This document shows, piece by piece, positions 1-8,311 of a stretch of DNA of 64,000 nt (position 1 is the stretch's first letter; each line of letters begins with the position of its first letter). The notes under the pieces were generated by a model. The model was not told the DNA's origin and ran no database searches. It saw only the letters and a program-made list of their open reading frames with translations. The stretch lies in NCBI RefSeq assembly GCF_900091465.1, contig NZ_FMHV01000002.1, positions 682,001 to 746,000 of the forward strand. The letters are read 5' to 3'. The position numbers were made by a program, and so were the translations under genes. Source of the DNA: Micromonospora rhizosphaerae. Lineage in GTDB: Bacteria; Actinomycetota; Actinomycetes; Mycobacteriales; Micromonosporaceae.

Positions 1-727
1 GCACCACCGCCAGGACGATGCCGAGTGCGATCATTCCGGCGGAGGCCGGCGCGAACCAGTCGTTGTCCTCGCCGGCCCGGATCACCCCGTAGACGACCGC
101 GGCGATCGCGGCCGTGGACAGCAGCAGGCCCGGTAGGTCGAGGTGGAATCGCGAGGCGGATCGGGACTCCCGGGCGACCACGAACAGCAGCACCAGGCAG
201 GCGATCGCCACCGGCACATTGATCAGGAAGACCGAACCCCACCAGAACCGCTCCAGCAGCGCGCCGCCGAGGATGGGGCCGAAGGCCACGGACAGCCCGC
301 CGAGGGCCGCCCAGACACCCATGGCCCTGCCCTGCTCCTCCTCGGGAACGGCGTGCTTGATGATCGCCAGGGTCGTCGGCGGCACGACCGCGCCACCGAC
401 TCCCATCACCGCACGCCACAGGATGAGGGAGTCAGGACTGTCCGCGAACGCGGAGAACGCCGAGGCGACGGCGAACACCGCGAGGCCGACGGCGAGAGTG
501 CGTCGTCGCCCCCATCGGTCGGCGATCACGCCGGCGGTGAACATGAGGGAGGCGTACACGAGGATGTAGGAGTCGACCGCCCACTGGAGTTGGGAGTTGT
601 TGGCCAGCAGGTCCCGCTGAATCGCCTGCAACGCCACGTTGAGGATGGTGTTGTCCATCATCACTATGAGGAAGCAGGCGCCGACGACCACGAGCAACAG
701 ATCGCGCCGTTCCGACCTCGTCGTCAT
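1..727 (-). CDS. DHA2-family MFS drug/metabolite exporter (3' end beyond window)
   Basis: The first ~242 residues of a proton-driven exporter of the EmrB/QacA (14-TM) group are readable on the minus strand from ATG at 727. A first membrane helix leads into the typical MDNTILNVALQ motif. A second helix is followed by the cytoplasmic motif-A loop DRWGRRR, and further helices run to the window edge. The C-terminal half is missing only because the window ends. It lies 16 bases downstream of the oxygenase gene on the same strand, so the two are probably co-transcribed. The substrate is unknown; export of the oxygenase pathway's product is an inference. Confidence 0.88.
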   Translation of the reverse strand, partial: MTTRSERRDLLLVVVGACFLIVMMDNTILNVALQAIQRDLLANNSQLQWAVDSYILVYASLMFTAGVIADRWGRRRTLAVGLAVFAVASAFSAFADSPDSLILWRAVMGVGGAVVPPTTLAIIKHAVPEEEQGRAMGVWAALGGLSVAFGPILGGALLERFWWGSVFLINVPVAIACLVLLFVVARESRSASRFHLDLPGLLLSTAAIAAVVYGVIRAGEDNDWFAPASAGMIALGIVLAVV

Positions 728-743
728 TCTGGAATTTCCTTGT

Positions 744-1853
744 CTACTCGTAGCTGAACATGGGACGCCGATGGACCGCGTGGTCGGTCCCGGGCGTGAA
801 GATCCGCCGGTGCACGTGCGAGCGCGGCATCCGGTCGGCGGTCGAGCGGCGCAGGTCGGGAACCGCGAAGGAGCGTCGGAGCCAGCGGTCCTGGCCGTCG
901 TAGCGGGCGGTGAAACCGGTACGCCCGTGGACCGCCTTGTCGTTGTCCACGATGAGCAGGTCTCCGGCTGCCAGGACGTGGCCGACCAGGTTGGTCAGAA
1001 TCGCTCGGCGCAGGCTGTCGATCGCGCGCCGGCCCTCGGGATCGTCCGAGGTCATGGCGTGGAAGTCGACGCAGAGGTCAGGGTCGGAGAGCGATCCGGT
1101 CAGCACCGGCACCGGTCCGGCGTAGACATCTTCGCGATCACCGACGAATGAGCTGGACAGCCGGATCCGGTAGATGGGCCGAGCCAGCACTTCCCTGGTG
1201 CCGCCGTCGAGGCAGGCGAGCGATCGCCGGATGCCGCTGGCCAGGGTCAACGCCACCCGTTCATGGTCCGGCCGCAGGGCGAGCAGACTGATGAACCGGG
1301 GCCGTTGCGGGTGGAAGCCGTCCTCCGTGTGCAATTCGAGAAAGCAGCTACCAGTGTTTTCCTGCCGCTTCTCCGCACCGGCCACCGGCACCACGTCCTG
1401 AATGATGCGCCCAGCCTTCTCATCGGCGTAGGAAATGACGTCACCGAGGATGTTCATCACCGCCAACTGGGTCATCGAGGCGACCTTCAGCCGCTGCCAG
1501 TCCCCGTCGAAGTTCCCCTGCTCCGGGGTCGGCGGCAGGGCGTCGTCGATCGGCAGGTTGCGCAGCAGGAGCGCGCCGTCCGGGTTGCTGCGGTAGCGGA
1601 ACTCGGTCAGGGCCTGCACCAGCGACTCGGGTCCGTCCCGCAGCATCCGCAACTTGCAGTCGACCATCAGGTCGCTGTCGTCCAGGTGCAGGCCCGAAGG
1701 CCGGCTCGCATGCCGTGCGGCTACGCCCAGCGCCACCGCGCGCAGACACTCGCTGTCCTCTTCGCTCAGCACGAGCGCCGACGCGCCGGCCTCCCTGATG
1801 GGCCACGCGCGACCTTCGTCGTCCGTCACCGTGGCCGCCTGGTCCACAGACAC
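744..1853 (-). CDS. Fe(II)/2-oxoglutarate-dependent oxygenase (VioC/clavaminate-synthase-like)
   Basis: 369-residue TauD/TfdA-superfamily oxygenase. The iron-binding facial triad is visible as H175-T-E177 (in LHTEDGFHPQRP) and the distal H309 (in DKAVHGR), with an RWLRR segment near 324 able to bind 2-oxoglutarate. The HTEDGFHP context resembles the arginine/asparagine beta-hydroxylases and clavaminate synthase of natural-product pathways more than taurine dioxygenase. Such enzymes hydroxylate free or carrier-bound amino acids. The start at 1853 keeps the N-terminal helix seen in the family. It precedes an MFS exporter in the same direction. The exact substrate cannot be read from the sequence. 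Confidence 0.85.
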   Translation of the reverse strand: MSVDQAATVTDDEGRAWPIREAGASALVLSEEDSECLRAVALGVAARHASRPSGLHLDDSDLMVDCKLRMLRDGPESLVQALTEFRYRSNPDGALLLRNLPIDDALPPTPEQGNFDGDWQRLKVASMTQLAVMNILGDVISYADEKAGRIIQDVVPVAGAEKRQENTGSCFLELHTEDGFHPQRPRFISLLALRPDHERVALTLASGIRRSLACLDGGTREVLARPIYRIRLSSSFVGDREDVYAGPVPVLTGSLSDPDLCVDFHAMTSDDPEGRRAIDSLRRAILTNLVGHVLAAGDLLIVDNDKAVHGRTGFTARYDGQDRWLRRSFAVPDLRRSTADRMPRSHVHRRIFTPGTDHAVHRRPMFSYE

Positions 1854-2388
1854 AGATCCTCCCCCGTGTCAGTCACCTGACATGTCTCAGGCATCTGATC
1901 GTCGATCACTCTACATCAATGGTGTGCGAGTTCCAGCCAAACGCCATGTCCGGTCGCTGACATCCCGGCGGCGATGCGTGAACGGGATGCTGACCCCCGG
2001 TTAGGCGACACGCCAATAGGCACTTTTCCGCACGGTCGCCGAGCCCGGGACCGTGGTCGACATAAATGCGTTGTCAAAATTTGCGACGCGGACGAGCAGT
2101 GGGTTACGCGCTGCCCGGGTGAACGCATCGATCGCCGCTGCGCCGCAGGTCAGGACGACCGGACCGGGGGCCGAGCGGCGCGCGGACGGATGACCGGGGC
2201 ACGCGCCGGCGGCCGGTGAATTCAACGAACTTGTTACCTGCGTGTGGCGTGCCACTCCGGTGACGTACGCCGTCGGCACCGCCGATCGAGAGGCGCGCGA
2301 GACAATGAGCGGTGAATCTGCCGCGAGAATTAGCCCGCCGAAAGTGACGCGGATAACAGCGGTGCGTCACCCACGAGAGTGCCACGGT
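1854..2388. other. Intergenic region without a recognisable gene
   Basis: About 535 bases separate the oxygenase start (minus strand) from the MarR stop (minus strand). No reading frame here looks coding on either strand. Short AT-rich patches near 2025-2035 and 2060-2085 stand out from the GC-rich surroundings and may hold the oxygenase promoter, but no clear -10/-35 pair or operator was found. Confidence 0.5.
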
Positions 2389-2883
2389 TCAGGTGTCGGC
2401 GCGGCCGGCCCCGGGCGCTCCTGCGGGGTCCTCGAGGGCGAGGCGGGCGCGTTCCAGCAGGGTCCGCAGGTTGGCCAACTCATCCTCGGTGAACTCCGCC
2501 TCGTACCGCGCATCGACGCTCCGGGCGGCGAGATCGGCCTTGTTCAGCAGGGCGTTGCCCTTCCGGGTCAGCGTCAGCGCCAGGACCCGGGCGTGGATCG
2601 CCACCGGCGCCCGGTCGGCGAGACCGCGCTGTTCCAGGGCAGCGGTGACCACACTCATCGACTGGGGCGTGACCCGGCACAGCCGGGCGAGCTGGGCGCT
2701 CGAGGTCCCGGGGTTGCAGCGGAGCATGAGCATGGCCGTGTACTGGGTCACCGTCAGGTCGAACGGCGCCAGGGCCTCCGCCTTCCGAGCGACCATCATC
2801 GACGCCGCGTGCTGGAGCAGGGTGCTGACGCGATCGTTGATCTCGCGCTGCCGCGCCGCGTCGGCCTTGCTCGTCGTGCCCAC
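2389..2883 (-). CDS. MarR-family transcriptional regulator
   Basis: 164-residue winged-helix regulator. The central DNA-binding part reads LTVTQYTAMLML, SSAQLARLCRVTPQSMS and ALEQRGLADR, followed by a wing and a C-terminal helix (FTEDELANLRTLLERA), the usual MarR layout. The open frame continues to 3117, but GTG at 2883 is chosen because AGGAAGGA lies 7 bases upstream and the residues before it are unlike the family. It is divergent from the acyltransferase at 3189, a typical target arrangement. The ligand is unknown. Confidence 0.85.
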   Translation of the reverse strand: MGTTSKADAARQREINDRVSTLLQHAASMMVARKAEALAPFDLTVTQYTAMLMLRCNPGTSSAQLARLCRVTPQSMSVVTAALEQRGLADRAPVAIHARVLALTLTRKGNALLNKADLAARSVDARYEAEFTEDELANLRTLLERARLALEDPAGAPGAGRADT

Positions 2884-3188
2884 AACCGGATCCTTCCTGG
2901 CAACCGCCCGCCGGTCGGTGCTCGGCGGCGGCAGCCGGCGGCACCTGATCTCAATGTCACTGTCCCACGCCTGGTACACGCGCGACACTCGCGGCACCCC
3001 CTGCCGGCACCTGGACCGCTGGAACCAGCTGGTAGCTCGCACGTCATGGTCCTGCGCCACACTGTCGGACCGGCCACTGTTCACCCGCGTGAGGCGGGAC
3101 AGCTGAACGCCGTTCACGTGCGGCTATGATGCGCATCTCCGCGCCGGCGTCGTGATGCCGGGCCTGTCGACCGCCGCCGCGAAGGACG

Positions 3189-4451
3189 ATGATGACGAGC
3201 GCCTCCACCACGATCCGCAGCACCCCGTCTGCGGCGGCTCGCCTGGACTCGCTGACCGGGCTGCGGTGGATCGCAGCGCTGATGATCTTCTGCTTGCACA
3301 TCCAGAGCGAGAGCAACTTCTTCGTCGCCGACAGCCGCGCCCAGCAGGCGTTGAACTCGATCATGGCCGCAGGGCGGTCCGGGGTGTCGTTCTTCTACAT
3401 CCTGTCGGGCTTCGTGTTGGCCTGGTCCGTGCGGCCGACGGACACCACTAGCCGATTCTGGTGGCGCCGGTTCTCCAAGATCTACCCGAACCACTTCGTG
3501 ACGTTTCTGGTCGCCTGCCTCCTACTGTCGTGGCGGGGCATGGAGGTCGTCGATTTCGAGCGGATGTTCTACAACCTCACGCTGCTGCACTCCTGGGTGC
3601 CCGGGCGGGGCGACGTCTGGTACTCGTTCAACGCTCCGTCGTGGTCGCTGAGCTGCGAGGCGTTCTTCTACCTGTGCTTTCCGCTGCTCTACGCCGGGCT
3701 GCGGCGGGTCCGGCCGGTCGCCTGGTGGGTCATCGCGGGGACGTCGGCGCTCTTCATCGTGGTTCTTCCGTTCGGCATCAAGGTGTTCCACGAGCCGTTC
3801 GGCTGGTCCGAGCACTTCATCGTGTACCACCTGCCGCCGGTCCGGATGATCGAGTTCCTGCTCGGCATGTGCCTCGCGCTGTTGGTGCGGGGCGGCCGGT
3901 GGCGCGGACCCGGCATGACGGTCAGCATCCTGGTGGTTCTCGCCGGGATGACCGTCGCGGCGTACCTGCCGGAGCAGTACGGGCTGGTCCGCGACGCCGC
4001 CTGCACCGTGCTCGGCTACTCGCTGCTGCTCCCGGCGTGCGCCCTGGCCGACGTGCGGCAGTCACGATCGATCTGGCGGACGCCGCGCCTGGTCTACCTG
4101 GGCGAGGTCTCCTTCGCCTTTTACATGGTCCACGAGATCTGCCTGTACGCCGTGCGGCACACGTTCGGCGACGACGAGCCCCATCGTCCCACGGTGGCCG
4201 CCGGGGTTCTGGTCCTGGCCACGTTCTGCATGGCACTCGTCGCCGCGATGATCCTGCACCACGCCGTGGAACTGCCGATGATGCGACTGCTCACCGGCGG
4301 ACGCCGCCGGACCTCCGCGGGCCGCGGCACTCTGGCCGGCGGTCCCGGCACCGGGCAGGGCGCGGTGCCGGCGCAGCCCGGCGATGATCCGGCTCGGCCA
4401 GCTCCGCAGCCCGTGGCGGCCGCGATGACCCACCGGATCGCGGCCTCCTGA
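3189..4451 (+). CDS. Acyltransferase 3 (OafA/YrhL-like) integral membrane protein
   Basis: 420-residue polytopic membrane protein of the acyltransferase-3 family, which O-acylates sugars, glycans or secondary metabolites at the membrane. The N-terminal signature LDSLTGLRWIAALMIFCLH, with the conserved histidine at its end, is followed by VSFFYILSGFVLAW and about ten hydrophobic segments. The last ~50 residues are a cytoplasmic Pro/Arg-rich tail. AAGGACG precedes two consecutive ATGs (3189 and 3192), and either could be used. The gene is divergent from a MarR regulator. The acceptor is unknown. Confidence 0.88.
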   Translation: MMTSASTTIRSTPSAAARLDSLTGLRWIAALMIFCLHIQSESNFFVADSRAQQALNSIMAAGRSGVSFFYILSGFVLAWSVRPTDTTSRFWWRRFSKIYPNHFVTFLVACLLLSWRGMEVVDFERMFYNLTLLHSWVPGRGDVWYSFNAPSWSLSCEAFFYLCFPLLYAGLRRVRPVAWWVIAGTSALFIVVLPFGIKVFHEPFGWSEHFIVYHLPPVRMIEFLLGMCLALLVRGGRWRGPGMTVSILVVLAGMTVAAYLPEQYGLVRDAACTVLGYSLLLPACALADVRQSRSIWRTPRLVYLGEVSFAFYMVHEICLYAVRHTFGDDEPHRPTVAAGVLVLATFCMALVAAMILHHAVELPMMRLLTGGRRRTSAGRGTLAGGPGTGQGAVPAQPGDDPARPAPQPVAAAMTHRIAAS

Positions 4452-4620
4452 TGAGTCGCGGCATCGCATTGTGGCCCGTGAATGCCCCGTCGGTGTCGTG
4501 ACTGATTAGAGCCGGCAGGGGCACGCGCGGCATCGTGAGACAGACCTTTGCTACGCCGTCGCCAGCAGCGACGTGCAGGTGGATGCCGGTTGTGTTGTTC
4601 GTTTCCGAGGGGCCCCGGAC

Positions 4621-5562
4621 TCAGCGGCTCAGGACGGTTGCCCGCTCCATGTGCGACAGCTTTTCGGGATTGCGCACGGCGTAGAGCCCGGTGATGACGC
4701 CGTCGTCGATGCGCACGGCCACGACCGTGTCGAGCTCGCCGTCGAGCCGGAGAACCAGCGCCGGGTAACCATTGACCTGTGCCGGCCGCAGCGACAGCTT
4801 GTCGGCGACCCTGCCCAGCCCGGCAGCCAGCAGGCGGGCCACCTTGTCGGCCCCCACGATGGGCCGCAGGACGGCCTGCTTGACACCGCCACCGTCACCC
4901 AGGAAGACGACATCCGGGGCGAGGATGTCGAGCAGGCGCTGCAGATCGCCCGTTTCGACCGCCCGCTGGAACGCCTCGAGCGCGTCTCGGGCCTCGGCCG
5001 GAGAAACGACCCCGCGCGGTCGGCGCGCCGCGACGTGTGCCCGTGCCCGGTGCGCGATCTGGCGGACCGCGGCCGGGCTCTTGTCGACGGCTTCCGCGAT
5101 CTCGTCGTAGTCGACGTCGAACACCTCGCGCAGCACGAACACCGCCCGCTCGGTCGGCGTGAGTGTCTCCAGCACCAGCAGCATCGCCATCGAGACGCTG
5201 TCGGCCAACGCTACGTCCTCGGCCACGTCAGGCGCGGTGAGCAGCGGCTCGGGCAGCCAGGAGCCGACGTAGGACTCCTTGCGGCGGCCGAGCGTACGCA
5301 GCCGGGCAAGTGCCTGGCGGGTGGTGATCCGGACCAGGTAGGCACGCTGATCGCGCACCGTGCCGAGATCGACGCCCGCCCAGCGCAACCAGGTTTCCTG
5401 CAGGACGTCCTCCGCATCGGCGGCCGAGCCGAGCATCTCGTAGGCGACGGTGAACAGCAGGTTGCGGTGGGCGAGGAACGCCTCGGTCGCCGGATCCGGA
5501 CGGTCGTCGCGGCTGCCGCCCCTGCCACGATCATCAGCTGCGGTCTCGGACGTGTCCACCAT
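4621..5562 (-). CDS. ECF41-type RNA polymerase sigma factor with C-terminal SnoaL-like domain
   Basis: 313 residues. Sigma region 2 (TEAFLAHRNLLFTVAYEMLG through AYLVRITTRQALARLR) and region 4 (TPTERAVFVLREVFDVDYDE, KSPAAVRQIAHRAR) are followed by an NTF2/SnoaL-like domain. Three ECF41 hallmarks are present: WLPEP at 102-106 between the sigma domains, DGGGVK at 223-228 and NPEKL at 298-302. In this family the C-terminal extension, not a separate anti-sigma factor, controls activity. ATG at 5562 is preceded by AGGAG; the open frame upstream is not family-like. The divergent neighbour is the partner gene type known for ECF41. Confidence 0.93.
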   Translation of the reverse strand: MVDTSETAADDRGRGGSRDDRPDPATEAFLAHRNLLFTVAYEMLGSAADAEDVLQETWLRWAGVDLGTVRDQRAYLVRITTRQALARLRTLGRRKESYVGSWLPEPLLTAPDVAEDVALADSVSMAMLLVLETLTPTERAVFVLREVFDVDYDEIAEAVDKSPAAVRQIAHRARAHVAARRPRGVVSPAEARDALEAFQRAVETGDLQRLLDILAPDVVFLGDGGGVKQAVLRPIVGADKVARLLAAGLGRVADKLSLRPAQVNGYPALVLRLDGELDTVVAVRIDDGVITGLYAVRNPEKLSHMERATVLSR

Positions 5563-5600
5563 CGGTGACTCCTGTTCCCTCTCAACTGTGTCACCCACCT

Positions 5601-5627
5601 GATGCCGGACCCCGCCGTTATGTGACA
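5601..5627 (-). promoter_or_regulatory. Predicted ECF41-dependent promoter driving the sigma factor gene
   Basis: Reading the minus strand, TGTCACA (5627-5621) is followed by a 16-base spacer and CATC (5604-5601). The published ECF41 consensus is TGTCACA, a spacer of about 16 bases, then CGTC, so only one -10 base differs. It lies about 40 bases upstream of the sigma start and implies autoregulation. Confidence 0.65.
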
Positions 5628-5661
5628 CCGAGAGGTTGTGGCGGGCGTCACCTGACCGCGC

Positions 5662-5688
5662 TGTCACAGGGACCTGATCGCCGGCATC
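5662..5688 (+). promoter_or_regulatory. Predicted ECF41-dependent promoter driving the CMD-like gene
   Basis: TGTCACA (5662-5668), a 16-base spacer, then CATC (5685-5688), about 42 bases upstream of the ATG at 5730. The -35, spacer length and even the CCGGCATC block match the divergent sigma-gene promoter, which supports both calls. Confidence 0.7.
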
Positions 5689-5729
5689 TCGTGTTCGTCC
5701 AGTGCAACACCACGAGGGAGGACGGAATC

Positions 5730-6215
5730 ATGGACCCCCGATTCAACATGTTCGACAACGAGATCGCCATGAAGTTCTTCAAGCGGTTCGCGAACGCCGG
5801 CATGGTGATCCACCAGTCGCCGCTGCCGAAGTCCACGCAGGAGCTGGTGTCGCTGCGCGCCAGCCAGATCAACGGCTGCGGTTGGTGCATCGACATGCAC
5901 ACCAAGGAGGCCGCAGCCGCCGGCGAAACCGCGGTCCGGCTCAACCTGGTCGCCGCCTGGCGCGAGGCCACCGTGTTCACCGAGGCCGAGCGGGCCGCGC
6001 TGACACTCGCCGAAGAGGGCACCCGGCTCGCCGACGCCCACCACGGCGTGTCCGACGAGACCTGGGCCCAGGTACGCAAGCACTACGACGACGACCAGAT
6101 CGCCGCGCTGGTCTCCCTGGTCGCCCTGATCAACGCGGCCAACCGGCTCGCCGTGATCGTGCACCAGCAGGGGGGCTCCTACGAACCCGGCATGTTCGCC
6201 AGCATGTCGAGCTGA
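5730..6215 (+). CDS. Carboxymuconolactone decarboxylase / AhpD-like protein (ECF41 partner)
   Basis: 161-residue alpha-helical AhpD-fold protein. The redox motif CGWC followed by IDMH gives the CxxC-x3-H pattern of peroxidase-type CMD proteins, within QINGCGWCIDMHTKEA. Such proteins reduce hydroperoxides or act on ring-opened aromatics; which one applies cannot be told here. ATG at 5730 has GGGAGGA upstream; the longer open frame from 5565 is not family-like. The gene is divergent from the ECF41 sigma factor, the known 'COE' partner arrangement, and has a matching promoter, so it is the likely main regulon member. Confidence 0.9.
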   Translation: MDPRFNMFDNEIAMKFFKRFANAGMVIHQSPLPKSTQELVSLRASQINGCGWCIDMHTKEAAAAGETAVRLNLVAAWREATVFTEAERAALTLAEEGTRLADAHHGVSDETWAQVRKHYDDDQIAALVSLVALINAANRLAVIVHQQGGSYEPGMFASMSS

Positions 6216-6233
6216 TCGGCAGGCGAATCCCCC

Positions 6234-6268
6234 GGCCCGGCCCAGGATCATTCGATCCGGGCCGGGCC
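6234..6268 (+). terminator. GC-rich hairpin terminator after the CMD-like gene
   Basis: A 10-bp arm GGCCCGGCCC (6234-6243) pairs with GGGCCGGGCC (6259-6268), extended by GGATC/GATCC after one bulged A, leaving a four-base loop. There is no strong T-tract, as is common in actinobacteria. Confidence 0.65.
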
Positions 6269-6556
6269 CGCGCATGTCCGGCGCGGCTACGCGACGCTGA
6301 ACGCGTGGCTGAAACTGGCGACCTGGCTGGCCAAGCAATAACCACCAGCCGGGTGGAGAATTATGCGCGGCTCTGGGAGGGGTCCGGAGGGGCGTCGAAG
6401 GGTGCCAGGTCCGCGCCGCGCCCCGGATCTCGTCGAACCGCGGTCGCCGCTGTGGCACTGCTGCGCGCCGACCCGCCGCGCGGTGGCCACCTCGAAGACG
6501 ATCACGCCCCGGCGGCCCGGCAGGCACAGCCGGCCTCTCCCCCACGCCAGCGGTGC
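6269..6556. other. Intergenic stretch with possible decayed coding fragments
   Basis: No intact gene is seen. A short plus-strand frame ending at a stop near 6341 (GYATLNAWLKLATWLAKQ) looks like the C-terminus of some protein but has no start or upstream body. It may be residue of a lost gene or chance. Confidence 0.3.
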
Positions 6557-6640
6557 TCATTTGATCTTCGTGGTGTCGCCGAGCAGCTGCCCGACCCCGC
6601 TGCCGGTCATTCCGTCCGCTCGGCGCCTGGTCGGAGCCAT
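6557..6640 (-). CDS. Possible 27-residue peptide downstream of the MarR gene
   Basis: A small frame starts at ATG 6640, 15 bases after the MarR stop on the same strand, with a purine-rich GGGGGAG just upstream (tight spacing). The peptide begins MAPTRRRADG and ends GQLLGDTTKIK. It is too short for family assignment. It could be a real small protein co-transcribed with the regulator, or chance. Confidence 0.3.
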   Translation of the reverse strand: MAPTRRRADGMTGSGVGQLLGDTTKIK

Positions 6641-6655
6641 CGCTCCCCCTGGTGA

Positions 6656-7147
6656 TCATTCCTTGTGCCGCGCGTCGAGGTGTACGCGGAGCGCCGCGGC
6701 GATCTCGCCCGCCGCGCGGAGCTGGTCCGGCGTGAGCGCGTCGACGAAGAGTTCGCGGATGGCGCGCAGGTGCGGGACGGTGGATCCGCGGAACGCCTCG
6801 GCCCCGGCCGGCGTGAGGTGGACCTCCGCCCCTCGGGGCTCGGTTGCGCACTCCTGGCGGCGGATGAGCCCGCGCCGCTCCATCCGGCCGAGGTGGTGGG
6901 AGAGCCTGCTGCGCTCCCAGCCGATGTGCGTGGCCAGTTCGGAGGAGCGCAGCTGCTGGTCCGGCGCCTCGGTGAGGGCGAGCAGGACGGCGTAGTCGCC
7001 CGGCGAGAGCGAGGACTCGATCTGGAGGCGTGATGCGATCCGGGATCTGAGCGCCTCCGTCGTCTCGATGAAGTCTCGCCAGATCCGTAGCTCCTCCGCC
7101 GTGGGCAGCTGCCGCCTCCTCCGCCGGTCGGGTGTGGCCTTCGTCAT
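6656..7147 (-). CDS. MarR-family transcriptional regulator of the LLM oxidoreductase genes
   Basis: 163 residues with the MarR winged helix: LSPGDYAVLLALTEAPDQQL, the recognition region SSELATHIGWERSRLSHHLGRMERRGLI and a wing rich in charged residues (RQECATEPRGAEVHLT). The N-terminus is Arg-rich. ATG at 7147 is preceded by GGGAGAGGA. It is divergent from two LLM oxidoreductases, and two copies of a perfect palindrome lie in the 114-base gap, so it very probably represses both itself and that operon. The inducer is unknown but is likely a small organic compound handled by the oxidoreductases. Confidence 0.9.
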   Translation of the reverse strand: MTKATPDRRRRRQLPTAEELRIWRDFIETTEALRSRIASRLQIESSLSPGDYAVLLALTEAPDQQLRSSELATHIGWERSRLSHHLGRMERRGLIRRQECATEPRGAEVHLTPAGAEAFRGSTVPHLRAIRELFVDALTPDQLRAAGEIAAALRVHLDARHKE

Positions 7148-7159
7148 CTTCCTCTCCCG

Positions 7160-7173
7160 ATTGACATGTCAAT
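7160..7173. promoter_or_regulatory. MarR operator 1 (perfect palindrome)
   Basis: ATTGACATGTCAAT is a perfect 14-base palindrome just upstream of the MarR start. Its 12-base core is repeated at 7190-7201 with centres 29 bases apart. Confidence 0.75.
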
Positions 7174-7189
7174 TAGCAGGCTAGCATGT

Positions 7190-7201
7190 TTGACATGTCA
7201 A
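7190..7201. promoter_or_regulatory. MarR operator 2 (perfect palindrome)
   Basis: TTGACATGTCAA, the second copy of the 12-base palindrome, on the side of the LLM operon. Two identical dyads between divergent genes are the expected layout for MarR repression of both promoters. Confidence 0.75.
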
Positions 7202-7261
7202 TCGCCGAGGGCTCCCGCCGGCGCGGATCGCCCGCCTGGGAGCGAACGTGAGGAGGAGACG

Positions 7262-8311
7262 ATGACAGCGGAGGGCTTCGAACTGGGGCTCAACTCGTTC
7301 GGCGAGGTGGCCACCGACGGCGACCGGATCCTGAGCGACGCCGAGACCGTGCGGCTGCTCGTCGACGAGGCGCGGCTCGCGGAGTCCGTCGGGCTCGACG
7401 TGTTCAGCGTGGGCGAGCACTACCGGGAGGGCCACACCGACTCGGCCACGCCCGTGCTGCTCGCGGCGATGGCGACAGCGACCGACCGGATCCGCCTCGG
7501 CACCTCGGTCACGGTGCTCAGCACGAACGATCCGGTACGGCTCTACCACGAGTTCGCGACCCTCGACGCGGTCTCGAACGGCCGCGCCCAGATCGTCCTC
7601 GGCCGCGCCTCGGCGACCGAGTCGTTCCCCCTGTTCGGTTACGACCTGGCGGACTACGAGCGGTTGTTCGAGGAGAAGCTCGACCTCTTCGTACGGCTCC
7701 AGCGGGACGAATCGGTCACCTGGTCGGGCACGGTACGCAGCCCTCTGGTCGCGCAGCGGCTGCACCCGCGGATGCGGGCGGGAGGCATCCCGACCTGGAT
7801 CGGCGTCGGCGGGAGCCCGAACTCGGTGATCCGCGCCGCCCGCTACGGACTCCCGCTCATGCTCGCGATCATCGGCGGACGCCCGCAGCGGTTCGCCGGC
7901 CACGTCGACCTCTACCTCCGGGCGCTCGAACAGGTCGGGCACCCCGTACAGCCGATCGGGCAGCACTCGCTCGGCCTCGTCGCGGACACCGACGAGGAGG
8001 CGGTGGAGACCTGGTGGCGGTACTGGCAGCCGGTCGTCGCGCAGCTCGCCGAGGAACGCGGGTTCTACAAGCCCGACCGTCGACGCTACGAGGCCGAGAT
8101 CGACCACGGGGCGCTGTTCGTCGGGTCACCCGAGACGGTCGCGCGAAAGATCGCCACGGTGGCCCGGGATCTGCGGCTGAGCCGCTTCGACCTCAAGTAC
8201 GACATCATGCACCTGCCCCGCGAGGCACGCGCACGCACGATCGAGCTGCTGGGCAGCGAGGTCGCCCCGCGTGTCCGGGAGCTGTTGGCGAAGGAGCCCA
8301 CCCATGTCTGA
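7262..8311 (+). CDS. LLM-class flavin-dependent oxidoreductase (first paralogue)
   Basis: 349-residue bacterial-luciferase-like TIM barrel. Family features are FSVGEHYREG near the N-terminus, IRLGTSVTVLSTNDPVR, the stretch [16 protein letters not shown] and a C-terminal [11 protein letters not shown]. These enzymes use reduced FMN or F420 to oxidise small molecules; the sequence does not decide which. ATG at 7262 has a strong GAGGAGG; the frame upstream is not family-like and would run into the operators. It overlaps the next gene by 8 bases and lies under the divergent MarR regulator. Confidence 0.9.
   Translation: MTAEGFELGLNSFGEVATDGDRILSDAETVRLLVDEARLAESVGLDVFSVGEHYREGHTDSATPVLLAAMATATDRIRLGTSVTVLSTNDPVRLYHEFATLDAVSNGRAQIVLGRASATESFPLFGYDLADYERLFEEKLDLFVRLQRDESVTWSGTVRSPLVAQRLHPRMRAGGIPTWIGVGGSPNSVIRAARYGLPLMLAIIGGRPQRFAGHVDLYLRALEQVGHPVQPIGQHSLGLVADTDEEAVETWWRYWQPVVAQLAEERGFYKPDRRRYEAEIDHGALFVGSPETVARKIATVARDLRLSRFDLKYDIMHLPREARARTIELLGSEVAPRVRELLAKEPTHV

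Noticed and set aside
6283..6341. A small gene ending ATLNAWLKLATWLAKQ
   Set aside because: No start codon with a ribosome site and no upstream body. It may be a decayed end of a lost gene but cannot be supported.
5664..7172. A 502-residue minus-strand frame
   Set aside because: It crosses the CMD-like gene and the MarR gene in the wrong frames and shows no family motif.
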